A DNA stretch of 52,725 nt. It comes from a virus. Where the stretch lies: positions 1 to 52,725 of the IMG/VR virus record IMGVR_UViG_3300044961_000417; one strand, written 5' to 3'. Under the pieces are notes generated by a model. It saw only the letters and a list, made by a program, of their open reading frames with translations. It was not told the DNA's origin and searched no databases. Position numbers and translations under genes: made by a program. This document shows, piece by piece, positions 40,601-48,706 of the stretch. How positions within the stretch are numbered: position 1 is the stretch's first letter; the number at the start of each line of letters is the position of its first letter.

Positions 40601-43475
40601 CGATAGCCCGGATCGATGCAGTCCCGCCCTCCATGGCCACAACCTGTGCGCCGCGTCCGCCTCCAACTCGGCTATCAAAGTCAATCCCGTTGTGTAGTCC
40701 ACGTCCAGACCTACGGTTTCTGGTTGCTCGGAAGGATTGCCCAGCGGATTCCTGGTAGTTCACCAGGTCTTGAACGGAGCGCCCTTGCAGGGGTGAGTAA
40801 AAGCCGCCGCTGCTACCAGGCGCACCCGGCGCACCGCTCGGTAGCATCGCGCCATTGAGTCCTGCTGCAAGTCCAGCGCCACGGTTTAGCGAGTCTTGGA
40901 GCTGTGTGTTGACAGACAGTAGTTTCTCTTGCGCTGTCAGAAAATTCTCAAGAGGCTCGAATAACTTGTCAATCAGCCCGCTCAGCCTACCCACGAAATC
41001 GTCAAAGAATGACTCCCCAAATCCACTCAGCGCTTTGGTCAGCTCTGTCTTAGCTTTCAGCAGTGAGTTATTCAGATCTGTTTGCTTGATGGTGAGCGCG
41101 AGTTCTTCGGCATTACGTTTTAGCGTGTTGTAGAACTCAGATATGTTGGTGGAGATGTCTCGTAGTTTTTCAGCCAATGCCTCGTCCACAGCGGTGACTT
41201 GTGCCGCCGCCGCTTTGGTTGCGCCCGCTCTGGCTTGAACAGGAGCTTTGTTCAACCCCTCTTTGTCGCTGCCGTCAGTCTGAGTCGGGTCAATCGCTCC
41301 CACGGGTGTTGCAGCAGATTGTTGGTTACCCCCGAACCAGCCCCGCACTGTCTGGTATCCGCTGGTCAGTGCGCCTATCATCCCGGCGCCCTGTCCAACC
41401 CCTGTCATGGACAGCGCTGCCTTAGCGATTGCATTGTCTCCTATTCCGCTCACTGCGTTGGCGGCGTTGGCGAACGCGATCGTTAAGTCTGCCGCCATCT
41501 TAAGGATAGTGCCGAGCGCTTTTCCGAGTTCCCCGATCCGATCGATCATGTCAGAGATTGCATCTGGATTCTCGATCAGGTAATTCAGCAGTTGCTCTGC
41601 CAGGTTTGCAATGTTTTCAAGCACTGTGGAAATCCCAGACTTTAGCTGAGCCGATAGTGCCTTGACGTACTGCGGATTTTTCTCAAGCAGGTCTGAAAAC
41701 TTCTTAGCTTGTGCCGCCAGTGGCTTGAAAATGTTAACGCCCTGAACACTGCTGACTAGCTCCGCAATGAAGTCAAGTCCCGCCGTGAATGCAGGTTGGA
41801 GCGCATCGTATGCCTCGATTCTGATTTTCGTGAAGTTATCTGCCAGGTTCGATAGTTTGCCGCCGATCGTCTGGGCTTGTTTAGCCATCAGATTATTAAA
41901 CTGACCGCTTTCTCCTGCCATCGAAGCGAACGCTTTCTCGATCTGAGGAAACCCGATTTTGCCAGCCTGAACAAGCTCCTTGACTTTATCTGTACCAACG
42001 CCGAACTGCTTGGCCAGTTCCTCAGTGACCGGGATGCCTCGACCCGTTAGCCGCGCGATGTCATCGGAAAACAGTCGCCCCTGGACTTTCGCCTTGCCAT
42101 AGATTTCGGCAATCTCGCCCATCGGCTGTGAGACGCCTGCCGATACGTCGCCCAAAACGCGCAGAGTCTCGATCATGTTTTCGGCTTCGATGCCGAATGC
42201 CAGTAGCATCTGGCCGGAACTTCTGACTTCGGGCAACTCGAACGGTGTGGATGCAGCGAAGTCGATCAGATCTTCCAGTGCCGCCTTACCTGCCTCAGCA
42301 CTGCCGAGCATTGTGGCAAACGCAATCTCAGCGGATTCTGCCATAGAACCAACTGAGATGAGGTTGCCGATCTCCGACTGAAGCATCTTGAATGGAGCCA
42401 AGATGACCGACGAGATTGTACCAAACAGGCTTTGCCCGAACCCTTGAAAGATGCCCTGCATACCAGACTGAAGTGCGCCTTTCATGCCGGACATGGCAGA
42501 TGAGACAGATAGCTTCAGCGCGTCTTTAAGTGAACCCGTGCCCTTAATTGCCGCAGCAAAAGCCTGGACTATGGTTTTGCCCGTTCTGTCCGCCTGCTTA
42601 GACAACGCATCAAACTGCGTACGGGTCAACCCTAACTCGTCAGACAATGCATCGAACTGCTGTTCTGTGGTCGCTCCCACAGCGTTAAGCTGTTGTATAC
42701 GAACGACGGCGATCGCCGCCGCCTGCGCTGTCAGCCCTAAGTCTGCTGCCATTTTCTGAGCGCCGCCATAGCTGGTGCCCGTATTTGCGGCGAGTTGTAC
42801 CACGTTGCCGCTGCTGTTTTGCTGCCGGGTAGCTTGAGCCGCTGCTGCCTGGGCCTGCGCTGCCGCCATTCGCTCTGCCGCTGATTCCGCCGCCTTAGCT
42901 TGAGCCGCTAAAGCTGCCTCAACGCCCTTCGACGCCTTGCTGATTGCCCCCATTTGAATAGCAGTCAGCCCGAACTCGTCCCGAAGCACTCGATATTTGT
43001 CAGCCGTGGTCGCGCCGACCGCCTCCAACTGTTTTAGGCGATCTATTGCGGATGACGCAGCTTGAGCACTCAGCCCCAGGTCTTTCGCAAAGCCTTTAGC
43101 TCCACTGAATGTCGTATTTAAGTTTTTTGCCAGGGCGATCGCCGCACTGTTTGATCCAGAGAACATGCGTACCACAGACGCCGCTGTGGTCGAGGCTTCC
43201 TTGCGAACACCCTCAAACGCAGCCCGCGCACCCTGACTCATGCCAGAGAATGCGTTTTTTAGATCACTGTTCGACTTGATTCCTGCCGCAGCCGCAGCCG
43301 CACCCTCAGCCCCAGCCCGCCCGGCCTGCGTCTTGGCTGTGGAAAGCCCAGCGGCTATTTCCTCGCCAATTTGTCTGCCAAGTGCCCGCCCAACCTGCTC
43401 GATTTTTTCGAGTGCTGCCTCAAGCTCTGAGGTATCGCCCCCGATTACAAGTCTCGCTTTTCCGATGCTCTCCAC
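37608..43475 (-). CDS. tape measure protein (gpH-like) with M23 and lysozyme-like domains
   Basis: 1955 residues, GTG start with AAGGA upstream. Residues 1-300 are Ala/Gln coiled-coil repeats. About 377-545 is the tape-measure N-terminal module (MAESAEIAFATMLGSAEAGK ... LTGRGIPVTEELAKQF). An M23-like domain spans about 925-1035 (HNGIDFD ... GAHLDVKI, HxD instead of HxH). A lysozyme-like transglycosylase domain spans about 1110-1260, with the catalytic Glu in MSWESGGSFNPNV (about 1145). Coiled coils follow to about 1650 and a gpH-like C-terminus (LNGSKSAGEAFKDLIGSML). It sets tail length and opens the wall at entry. Confidence 0.9.
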   Translation of the reverse strand: MESIGKARLVIGGDTSELEAALEKIEQVGRALGRQIGEEIAAGLSTAKTQAGRAGAEGAAAAAAGIKSNSDLKNAFSGMSQGARAAFEGVRKEASTTAASVVRMFSGSNSAAIALAKNLNTTFSGAKGFAKDLGLSAQAASSAIDRLKQLEAVGATTADKYRVLRDEFGLTAIQMGAISKASKGVEAALAAQAKAAESAAERMAAAQAQAAAAQATRQQNSSGNVVQLAANTGTSYGGAQKMAADLGLTAQAAAIAVVRIQQLNAVGATTEQQFDALSDELGLTRTQFDALSKQADRTGKTIVQAFAAAIKGTGSLKDALKLSVSSAMSGMKGALQSGMQGIFQGFGQSLFGTISSVILAPFKMLQSEIGNLISVGSMAESAEIAFATMLGSAEAGKAALEDLIDFAASTPFELPEVRSSGQMLLAFGIEAENMIETLRVLGDVSAGVSQPMGEIAEIYGKAKVQGRLFSDDIARLTGRGIPVTEELAKQFGVGTDKVKELVQAGKIGFPQIEKAFASMAGESGQFNNLMAKQAQTIGGKLSNLADNFTKIRIEAYDALQPAFTAGLDFIAELVSSVQGVNIFKPLAAQAKKFSDLLEKNPQYVKALSAQLKSGISTVLENIANLAEQLLNYLIENPDAISDMIDRIGELGKALGTILKMAADLTIAFANAANAVSGIGDNAIAKAALSMTGVGQGAGMIGALTSGYQTVRGWFGGNQQSAATPVGAIDPTQTDGSDKEGLNKAPVQARAGATKAAAAQVTAVDEALAEKLRDISTNISEFYNTLKRNAEELALTIKQTDLNNSLLKAKTELTKALSGFGESFFDDFVGRLSGLIDKLFEPLENFLTAQEKLLSVNTQLQDSLNRGAGLAAGLNGAMLPSGAPGAPGSSGGFYSPLQGRSVQDLVNYQESAGQSFRATRNRRSGRGLHNGIDFDSRVGGGRGAQVVAMEGGTASIRAIGTNQAGEQSMQVKIQFTDENGRPIEYQYNHLSEAAVQQALGQTSGTTQVRAGQLIGTVGATDNLSSGAHLDVKIKVGDNYVDPQQYMAARSGSGGYAETADRRRINIGAASRDASPASVPTGSSPAPAARPTDTPAPAASRGRYVPRGGTLSRAERVQSDPDGAAAITATANRLGLPVDQFAALMSWESGGSFNPNVMGGDNNQYQGLIQFSRDNQNTYGIRQGQTISEQMPAIERYLQDRGFQPGQHDIRHAYSAVLAGNADERYWNRRDSNGTSVRNAAPKFQQGDHYERAQQFLRDSGVPVGSVTQGGAAPVMTGSSVDTGAAQLQLNSAMDLSTQNAAQMAGSVRSELEAQNLLSSAEFDALISDQQRALNRGVESAQDSARGIARSQEDIRLELLGNSPYAEYVRQTTQQNRAFEDANRDTLKAVERGENSIGVLTRSREVLQTQIQRARDMGVDSGSIARLESLLPNIDEAIAATQTELDRMRSQLDEAEDLFKQRNEMLEREYKAEMDARRAASRQRTENLQLTMRAAELSDAGNDVGAGFISQQIRERDLNQNYEESMRPLREELEVVNAEIEKMREAGLAVDSTAVTVATERAAYLEEMLDGLGTQRSIEIELNYREMDNNFRSMQERLSSERDEAAANLLESQGDVFGAASIRERSATTAENQRFSEQIAQINSFAASGRYAPEDIMRMRTEAEQLNSINLQSIDGQFKDLGETIGGIAQGSLNNFFTSILNGSKSAGEAFKDLIGSMLSQLAQLAINSAFADIFGGGLGGGAAGGSKGSGISGILGAVMGGLGGGGGGKDFGGTVASVAAGGGGGKGWGSLIGTVASAFLGGMKDGGSVADTSSAFSEARKSRGAIGDALRREGPNSILSALTPGEEVLDTTEAGIYRRMFPRGIQDTLASGFNGRVANFKLGGTVGGGGKMALAPSIAGGGGGVSISAPINMTLADRGKGDVDPAEFQRAVDARFHQLVQQESRPNGSLNKLGRR

Positions 43476-43478
43476 GGG

Positions 43479-44431
43479 TCAGTCCTTGGACAGTGCCTTG
43501 ATTTCATCAAACAATGGGCTGCAAGCAGAAATGACTTTGCCCGGTAACTGACCAGCTTCGGCCAGGGCGATAAACGTTTTTGCCGTTCGCTTAGTGACTC
43601 TCGCCTTGGCCGCCTTGTCCACATTTGGGTATGGCAGAAAGTCGGTATACTTGGCGTCTTTACATAGGCTCTCGCCAATCCGAGCGGCAGCGAAAGACAA
43701 TGTGTTGGAGGTCAGCCTTAGATGGTTTTGGGCGGCTTCTACGGTGCTGAGGATGAAGCCAACAGGGAGATTTCCGAAGTTGTCTCGATGCCAGCAGGTA
43801 TCGGAATATCCTGCGAGTTGGATAATGTCGTAGATTTGTTTCCAGTCCGTTTTTGCCGCTTTGCTGGCCGCTGTGAGCCGTTCAATTGCTTTCCCAATGA
43901 TTCTGCCTCAGCAGGTTCGATGTCTTCGTCTCGCAGCCCGCTCATTTCCTGAGTCATGAAGTCTGCTAGGTCGATACGAACGTCTAGCGGCAGCTGATCA
44001 GTGTGGTAGTCCTGCCAACCTGTGTCGTCTAAGATTACTCCGAACGCTTCTTCAAGCAGCGATGCATTCTCGCCTAACCACTTGCGATCGCACCGAGTTT
44101 GAATGACTAGCGTTGCCAGCAGCGCGGGCAGCAGCTTGTCATAGTTGGGTGTATCCGCCTCAAGCTTTTGTAGTTCATCGATGCAGTCGCTTACCAGTGA
44201 AATGTCTGCGCCACTCGCAAAGTTTTGTACGGCGTTAAGCGCTCGGATGTCTTCAACGCCATGCTTTTTTGCGATGCGCTCTGCGAGTTTCAGGTAAGGC
44301 ACCGCCGCGTTGATTCGGTTGAGGCGCACTGTTTCCATGAATGCCTCCTCAACTTGAAGCGTACTGCCGTAGACTCGCAGGCGGAACCCGCGAACAGTTT
44401 TGTATTGAGGAGCGCCGAACGGGTTTGTCAT
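43479..44431 (-). CDS. tail assembly chaperone GT (frameshift product)
   Basis: Made by a -1 slip on GGGAAAG at codon 181 of gene G. The G frame is read for 181 codons; the -1 frame then continues without a stop from KAIERLTAASKAAKTDWKQI to the TGA at 43479, giving about 317 residues. The continuation has native-like composition, while the G frame beyond the slip reads like out-of-frame sequence. In lambda GT binds tape measure and tube protein. The stop is 3 nt before the tape measure start. Confidence 0.85.
43739..44431 (-). CDS. tail assembly chaperone G
   Basis: 230 residues without frameshift. The folded part (residues 1-180; TVRGFRLRVYGSTLQVEEAF, NFASGADISLVSDCIDELQK) is helical and soluble; the last 50 residues come from the other side of the slip site and look unstructured. 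Its order (after tube protein, before tape measure) and the slippery heptamer identify it as gpG-like. Its start overlaps the stop of 44428-44661. Confidence 0.8.
   Translation of the reverse strand: MTNPFGAPQYKTVRGFRLRVYGSTLQVEEAFMETVRLNRINAAVPYLKLAERIAKKHGVEDIRALNAVQNFASGADISLVSDCIDELQKLEADTPNYDKLLPALLATLVIQTRCDRKWLGENASLLEEAFGVILDDTGWQDYHTDQLPLDVRIDLADFMTQEMSGLRDEDIEPAEAESLGKQLNGSQRPAKRQKRTGNKSTTLSNSQDIPIPAGIETTSEISLLASSSAP
43889..43895 (-). other. programmed -1 ribosomal frameshift site GGGAAAG
   Basis: On the minus strand the 0-frame reads TTG GGA AAG, so the heptamer is G-GGA-AAG, the X-XXY-YYZ register, and identical to the heptamer used in lambda G/GT. The -1 frame is open for 136 codons after the slip. 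No obvious stem was checked downstream. Confidence 0.88.
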
Positions 44432-44661
44432 AGGAGTGTTAGCTGTTGATTTAGGGCAAGTATTTCTGTGGAAAGCTTTTGAAAGCGCTGCGGCACCAGA
44501 ACGGTGTTCCCGCCGGGGTAGAGGGTGATCTTGTCAGGCTGACCTGGCTCGAAAAAAACCAGCCCTGCCAGCAGCACCGGAAACATCGAATCGGCTTCGA
44601 TCGATGCATCGATTAAATAGGCAGAGCCGGATTCAGTTTTGAGAAGTGAGTACCGTTCCAT
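44428..44661 (-). CDS. small protein between tube and G genes
   Basis: 77 residues, beta-rich (SAYLIDASIEADSMFPV, DKITLYPGGNTVLVP), with no recognised family. It starts 13 bp behind the tube gene stop and overlaps the G start by 4 nt, so it is part of the late operon. Lambda has no gene here. Confidence 0.6.
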   Translation of the reverse strand: MERYSLLKTESGSAYLIDASIEADSMFPVLLAGLVFFEPGQPDKITLYPGGNTVLVPQRFQKLSTEILALNQQLTLL

Positions 44662-44674
44662 GTGGGACTATGCC

Positions 44675-45397
44675 CTACACGATCAGTGTTGCAATCTCCG
44701 GCACCGTGTAAGGTTTCCAGTTAGGTACAATTTGGCGATAGACGGTGCCCACAAACATAAATGTCCACGACAGGCGGATGATGTTGTCTAGCGCCGTTTC
44801 CTCGCTGAAGTTGTCCACCGTCGCCGCACCGAATCGGCGTGCGCCGTCCACACGGGTCAGCTCAACAAAAACCTCGCGCTCGTCATAGCCCGCAGGTTCG
44901 ATGATCAAGTTGATAGCCGGATCTCCGAGCTTGTAATGCCCCTGCCACGGGATGGAACCTGAGACTGAGACTTTGCGTTGGTCGTCCCAGCGCCCAGACT
45001 CAAATGAGCGTGTGGGCACTTTCTGGTTGGATAGGCTGAACGAGGCGGATTCACCGCCCAACACTCGCAGCAGTCCGTAGGTGGTGCCCACTACACCACT
45101 GGCGATCGCACCAGAGCATGGCTGAATAGGAATAGCGGTCGCAGCACTGGCAACGTTTGCGGTGACGGTGACAGTGACAGCCGTGCCCCCGGAGCCAAAC
45201 GTAATGATGTCGCCTTCTTGAATAAGCGGCTGTAGCGTCCGAGCGGGAGCTGCGGTGATCGGAATGCTGGTGTCACCCGCCACGACAGCCGCACTTGTGG
45301 TCAGCGTGATCAGGGGTGGGATTCGCGTCCCCGGTGCCAGTGCCCCAACACGGCAGTAAGTATTGTTGGTTAAGACGGTATCTGAAGGAAGTGCCAT
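44675..45397 (-). CDS. major tail tube protein-like (gpV position)
   Basis: 240 residues. The C-terminal half (GSIPWQGHYKLGDPAINLII, REVFVELTRVDGARRFGAAT, LSWTFMFVGT) fits a tail-tube beta sandwich. Residues about 33-105 form a beta insert of the type 'aGdtsIpIta ... l-x-x-G-D-I-I-T-F-G-S-G ... vtvt ... tAIPIQP-x-s-G-A-I-a-s-G', a module repeated in phage structural proteins. It lies between the terminator-like protein and G, the lambda place of V. Confidence 0.7.
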   Translation of the reverse strand: MALPSDTVLTNNTYCRVGALAPGTRIPPLITLTTSAAVVAGDTSIPITAAPARTLQPLIQEGDIITFGSGGTAVTVTVTANVASAATAIPIQPCSGAIASGVVGTTYGLLRVLGGESASFSLSNQKVPTRSFESGRWDDQRKVSVSGSIPWQGHYKLGDPAINLIIEPAGYDEREVFVELTRVDGARRFGAATVDNFSEETALDNIIRLSWTFMFVGTVYRQIVPNWKPYTVPEIATLIV

Positions 45398-45407
45398 GAT
45401 CTAGACC

Positions 45408-45776
45408 TCAAGTGGAAACGTACTGGTTGAAAGTTACTGCGACCTGGGCCAGGATTTGACCGCTCTCTCCGATCGGAAACGCTTGAGCTTTTGGTAGGTT
45501 GTCCACAAGCCGCTTCGTTGCGTAGTCGATCGTCTCAATGCCGTCTCTCTGGATCAGGTAAAGCGACCATTGCTCCACTGAGGATGATCTTTTTGGAGTC
45601 CGTTGAATAATACACTCCAGCCCTGATGGATTCCACTCACGCGGACGATCAGGCGGAGAGATGTGGATAGATGGCGATGTCGTACCGTCGGGCTTAGTGT
45701 AGTTGCCAAGGTAGAGGCGATCGCCGCTGTGAATTAATGAGATGATCTTTGCTTTGATGTCTGCGGGTAGTAGCAT
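45408..45776 (-). CDS. tail terminator/minor tail U-like protein
   Basis: 122 residues, alpha/beta (DIKAKIISLIHSGDRLYLGN, VEQWSLYLIQRDG, ILAQVAVTFNQYVS). Size and position (one gene before the tube) fit gpU or a tail terminator. Sequence evidence is weak; the call rests mainly on order. Confidence 0.5.
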   Translation of the reverse strand: MLLPADIKAKIISLIHSGDRLYLGNYTKPDGTTSPSIHISPPDRPREWNPSGLECIIQRTPKRSSSVEQWSLYLIQRDGIETIDYATKRLVDNLPKAQAFPIGESGQILAQVAVTFNQYVST

Positions 45777-45777
45777 A

Positions 45778-46152
45778 TCAGCCGCGCTTCATCGCCTCTG
45801 GGAAATCGAACGCCTCAAGTCCAGCCGAAATCCAGTCACGCCCAGGCACGACTCGAACGCCGCCGCCAGGAACGCGAATAGTCCCCCCGACCAAGACGAA
45901 AAGTGAATACCTGACAGGCCAGACAAACTCGTACTCAAGTCTGCCGATGAGCCGCCCCTGCTGGGATGCTCTCAACCGACCGGTGTCCACAATGTCTCTG
46001 GGCGATTCACCTGTGGGATAGTCCCACTTCGGCTCTGATATTTGACGAGTGAACTCGGCACCAAGCCTGACGCACGCCCGCAAAAACTTTCGCTCGACCA
46101 TCTGGTCGATCGCTTTTCTGTCTATGTCTACGGTGAAACGGGATTTGTTCAT
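45778..46152 (-). CDS. head-tail joining protein (gpZ/HK97 gp10-like)
   Basis: 124 residues. The segment IVDTGRLRASQQGRLIGRLE followed by VWPVRYSLFVLVGGTIR is the typical 'D-T-G-x-L-R-x-S ... Y-A/S-x-x-V-x-x-G' pattern of HK97-gp10/Z-type tail completion proteins. It starts 2 bp after the U-like gene in reading order. The 55-bp gap before it (46153-46207) shows nothing. Confidence 0.65.
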   Translation of the reverse strand: MNKSRFTVDIDRKAIDQMVERKFLRACVRLGAEFTRQISEPKWDYPTGESPRDIVDTGRLRASQQGRLIGRLEYEFVWPVRYSLFVLVGGTIRVPGGGVRVVPGRDWISAGLEAFDFPEAMKRG

Positions 46153-46207
46153 TTGACCTAGAGTGTGGAACCGAGTCGGGTCAGTTCGGGCCGTAATGGA
46201 ACCAGCC

Positions 46208-46585
46208 CTAAATCGGGTAGAAATATCCGCTGATTTTCGCCCCGATTATTTCGTCAACGCCCCAGTAGGAGCGCATTGAAATAGATAGGTAGAGCTTTCC
46301 AGGGATGTCATCGACGATCGCCTCAATTTCTTGAGGCAGTCGATTAACGGGAACGTTCCACTGGAGTGGTTCTGTCAGCCTGCCCGTAATCGGGAACGCT
46401 TCTTTGGGTATTCCTTCACCGGGCGGCGGCACGCTGCTGCTGCTTGATGCCGTGATCTTGGCCCGATACTCTGTCACGTTGTCCACAGTTGCCGGGTTTC
46501 CCGTGATTGGGTTAACCACTGTGGGTGATTGAGTCCGCGCCGTTAGCCGGAGTACGGCGTTCCCGATGCCGAATGGACTGCTCAT
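46208..46585 (-). CDS. head-tail connector-type protein, unassigned
   Basis: 125 residues, beta-rich with a Ser/Pro loop (ASSSSSVPPPGEG), two strands NVTEYRAKITAS and GKLYLSISMRSYWGV. Its position between capsid and tail genes suggests a connector or stopper (FII place). Family not recognised. Overlaps the gene before it (ATGA). Confidence 0.5.
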   Translation of the reverse strand: MSSPFGIGNAVLRLTARTQSPTVVNPITGNPATVDNVTEYRAKITASSSSSVPPPGEGIPKEAFPITGRLTEPLQWNVPVNRLPQEIEAIVDDIPGKLYLSISMRSYWGVDEIIGAKISGYFYPI

Positions 46586-46989
46586 GCTCTACGTTCTACA
46601 GCGATCGCCTGAGTGACAAAGTACGGGATAGTTCCCGCATTGTCAGGGTCGTCAAGTGACCCCTCGACAGGCATGGTTGGCGCGATGAAGCCAGGCGGTA
46701 TGACCCAATCCGGGTTCGCTCTGTCGATTCGCCACTGGAGCCGATAGAGCGATTGAATTGGCGTGACCATGTTCGTGAATGCCGCGCCGTCGGCAGATGA
46801 GATTTTCTGTTGAGAGGGCTGCTGCTCTAGCAACATGGCTGCAACGAGGTACGGGCGGTATTGGATAGTCGATGTGTTGTCCACAGCGGCCGACTGGCGG
46901 AGCATAACCTCGGCATGAGTCCTCCACGTCGCAGATGCTTCCGCGAGTTGGAGGGCAACCGATATTTGTTCAGCCAGATTTGAGAACAT
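46582..46989 (-). CDS. head completion/connector-type protein
   Basis: 135 residues. The N-terminal helix set (LAEQISVALQLAEASATWRT, then YLVAAMLLEQQPSQQKISSA) resembles small adaptor proteins that bind the portal. The C-terminus is more extended. The call rests on location; overlaps neighbours at both ends. Confidence 0.5.
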   Translation of the reverse strand: MFSNLAEQISVALQLAEASATWRTHAEVMLRQSAAVDNTSTIQYRPYLVAAMLLEQQPSQQKISSADGAAFTNMVTPIQSLYRLQWRIDRANPDWVIPPGFIAPTMPVEGSLDDPDNAGTIPYFVTQAIAVERRA

Positions 46990-47438
46990 CAGGCAAAAGT
47001 GACTTTGTTACGGATCTGGTCAAACTTGATGCGAGTGCCTAAACCGATTTGGCGGGCGATCGCTTCAAATGCCTCGAACGTGTTGAACCCGTTAGCTGGA
47101 CGCGCCAAGAGTAGTTCTGTTGCTCCAGCCGTTCCGATAGACGGCAGTTTCGCCAGTTGCGCGGCAGTCAGCCCTGCCGCATCTAGATTGAGCTGCCCGT
47201 CAATCATCACCTCGTCGGTAAGAATTGGATCTGGCTCAAGCAGCGATGTGGCAAGCGTTTCTTTCGGCTTCGGTTGCGTAGGCGGGTCAACATCGGGTGA
47301 GGCTTCCACCTCGGCATCTGGCTTTGGTGCTACCAAAACCCCCAGAGCGCGGGCCAGCTCGTCAGGTACTTCAGCAGGGCCAATGTCGTACCGCTCACCC
47401 TTCCAACTGACCGTTTCATGTAAATAGATGTTTGCCAT
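46989..47438 (-). CDS. small late protein with helix-hairpin-helix (FI-like place)
   Basis: 149 residues. N-terminal YLHETVSWKGERYDIGPAEV is a short beta domain; a Pro/Glu linker follows, then a helix-hairpin-helix motif, LAKLPSIGTAGATELLLAR (about 103-121), which binds DNA non-specifically or joins proteins. It follows the capsid gene as lambda FI does; FI aids DNA packaging. Similarity to FI itself is not evident. Confidence 0.55.
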   Translation of the reverse strand: MANIYLHETVSWKGERYDIGPAEVPDELARALGVLVAPKPDAEVEASPDVDPPTQPKPKETLATSLLEPDPILTDEVMIDGQLNLDAAGLTAAQLAKLPSIGTAGATELLLARPANGFNTFEAFEAIARQIGLGTRIKFDQIRNKVTFA

Positions 47439-47481
47439 GTTTCTCTCTATAAGGACGCGATCTTGAAATCACCAATTGGCG

Positions 47482-48654
47482 TTAGGGGGTCGGATCAGGA
47501 ATCGTGATCACGTAGATGTATTTAGCATCCAGGATCACAGGCAGGCAGCACTGTACCCCCTCAAAGTCAATGTGGGGCGGGTGGCGCTCCTCCAGAAAGT
47601 CCTGAACTTTCACACCGGGACGATTTTCGCCAAGCACCTTGCCGATTCCCGTGTACCCCAACGTGTCGAATAGTGGAAACGGTTCCACATCATCGCCCAG
47701 GTCGATCTCAGCGTCTCGTCCGGTCTGACACAACATGATGAACACGTTGTTGGGGATGAATCGCTCTGTGGATGCGACCAGGCTGCTCGTGCCGCCCGGA
47801 ACCTCAACATCGTACCGGCCGTCATAGGTGAAGAAATTTTCACCACGGACAGCAGGCAAGTCATGGTATGCAAGCGCCCCAAACAATGCCTGCCCTTGCC
47901 GCGTCACGTCCACCTTGGTGATCTTGCCCGCTTCGACCGTCGCCCCCGCGCCGTATAGCTGGGTGTAGTCATTGCGGTTCATGAGCGACAGCATCCGCTG
48001 CGTGGTGATGATGGCGGAGATCTCCAGTCCTTCATCCTCCTTGATGCGATCGCGCAGCCCTACGATGTCTTGGTATAGGTCATACCCAGTGTCATGCCAG
48101 CCCGCAGGCGCAGCCACAGTACCAGATGGCACCGAGAAGCGAGTACCTGCCGGGTTGTCGTAGTCCACAACTTCGTAGAAGTCACCGTCACCACGACGCA
48201 CGATACGCGCTTTGACAATGGCATCGCAGCGATACTTCTCTCGCAGCGTTGCCAGCGGCACCGACACTTGCGTTTCGGTGAAGTCGAGCAGCGATCGCGC
48301 AGCAGACTCCATAGAGTCAGTGCGCCCCAGCATTTTCTGAAGACCCTCAAACATTTCGCCGTTGAACTCGGCCCCCGTGTTTGAGTCAATCATTTCTGCC
48401 GTCATGCGACCAACTTTCGCTTGTCCGCGCAAAGTAACAGGGGCGTTGCGGGGTGCATCACGGGCGATGATCGATCGGATTTGCAGACGCTCCTCACGAA
48501 TGACGCGATCCTCAATAGGACGCTCTGGCAAGAAGCGAGACATGAGAAATGTCCGGTTCCGGCGACCGAACTGGAGAGCAGGCATGTTGGTGACGCGATA
48601 GAAAGCGTCTCTTGCCCGCAAGTTTTCAAGTAAAGAACTGACAGCGCTTGACAT
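47482..48654 (-). CDS. major capsid protein (lambda gpE-like)
   Basis: 390 residues. The opening (NLRARDAFYRVTNMPALQFG, FLPERPIEDRVIREERLQIR), the middle (LGRTDSMESAARSLLDFTET, GLRDRIKEDEGLEISAIITT) and the beta-rich end (STERFIPNNVFIMLCQTGRD) follow gpE-type capsid proteins. It would self-assemble into the icosahedral shell. It is preceded by the decoration protein gene, the order D-E seen in lambda. No protease or scaffold gene is visible directly before D. Confidence 0.82.
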   Translation of the reverse strand: MSSAVSSLLENLRARDAFYRVTNMPALQFGRRNRTFLMSRFLPERPIEDRVIREERLQIRSIIARDAPRNAPVTLRGQAKVGRMTAEMIDSNTGAEFNGEMFEGLQKMLGRTDSMESAARSLLDFTETQVSVPLATLREKYRCDAIVKARIVRRGDGDFYEVVDYDNPAGTRFSVPSGTVAAPAGWHDTGYDLYQDIVGLRDRIKEDEGLEISAIITTQRMLSLMNRNDYTQLYGAGATVEAGKITKVDVTRQGQALFGALAYHDLPAVRGENFFTYDGRYDVEVPGGTSSLVASTERFIPNNVFIMLCQTGRDAEIDLGDDVEPFPLFDTLGYTGIGKVLGENRPGVKVQDFLEERHPPHIDFEGVQCCLPVILDAKYIYVITIPDPTP

Positions 48655-48706
48655 AGGTTATCTCAATGGTGGGAGAGGTGCTGTGGATAGTAAACGGACG
48701 CAACCG

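Noticed and set aside
43445-43678. 77-codon leftward ORF near the tape measure start
   Set aside because: It is a different frame of the GT extension, which is explained by the frameshift.
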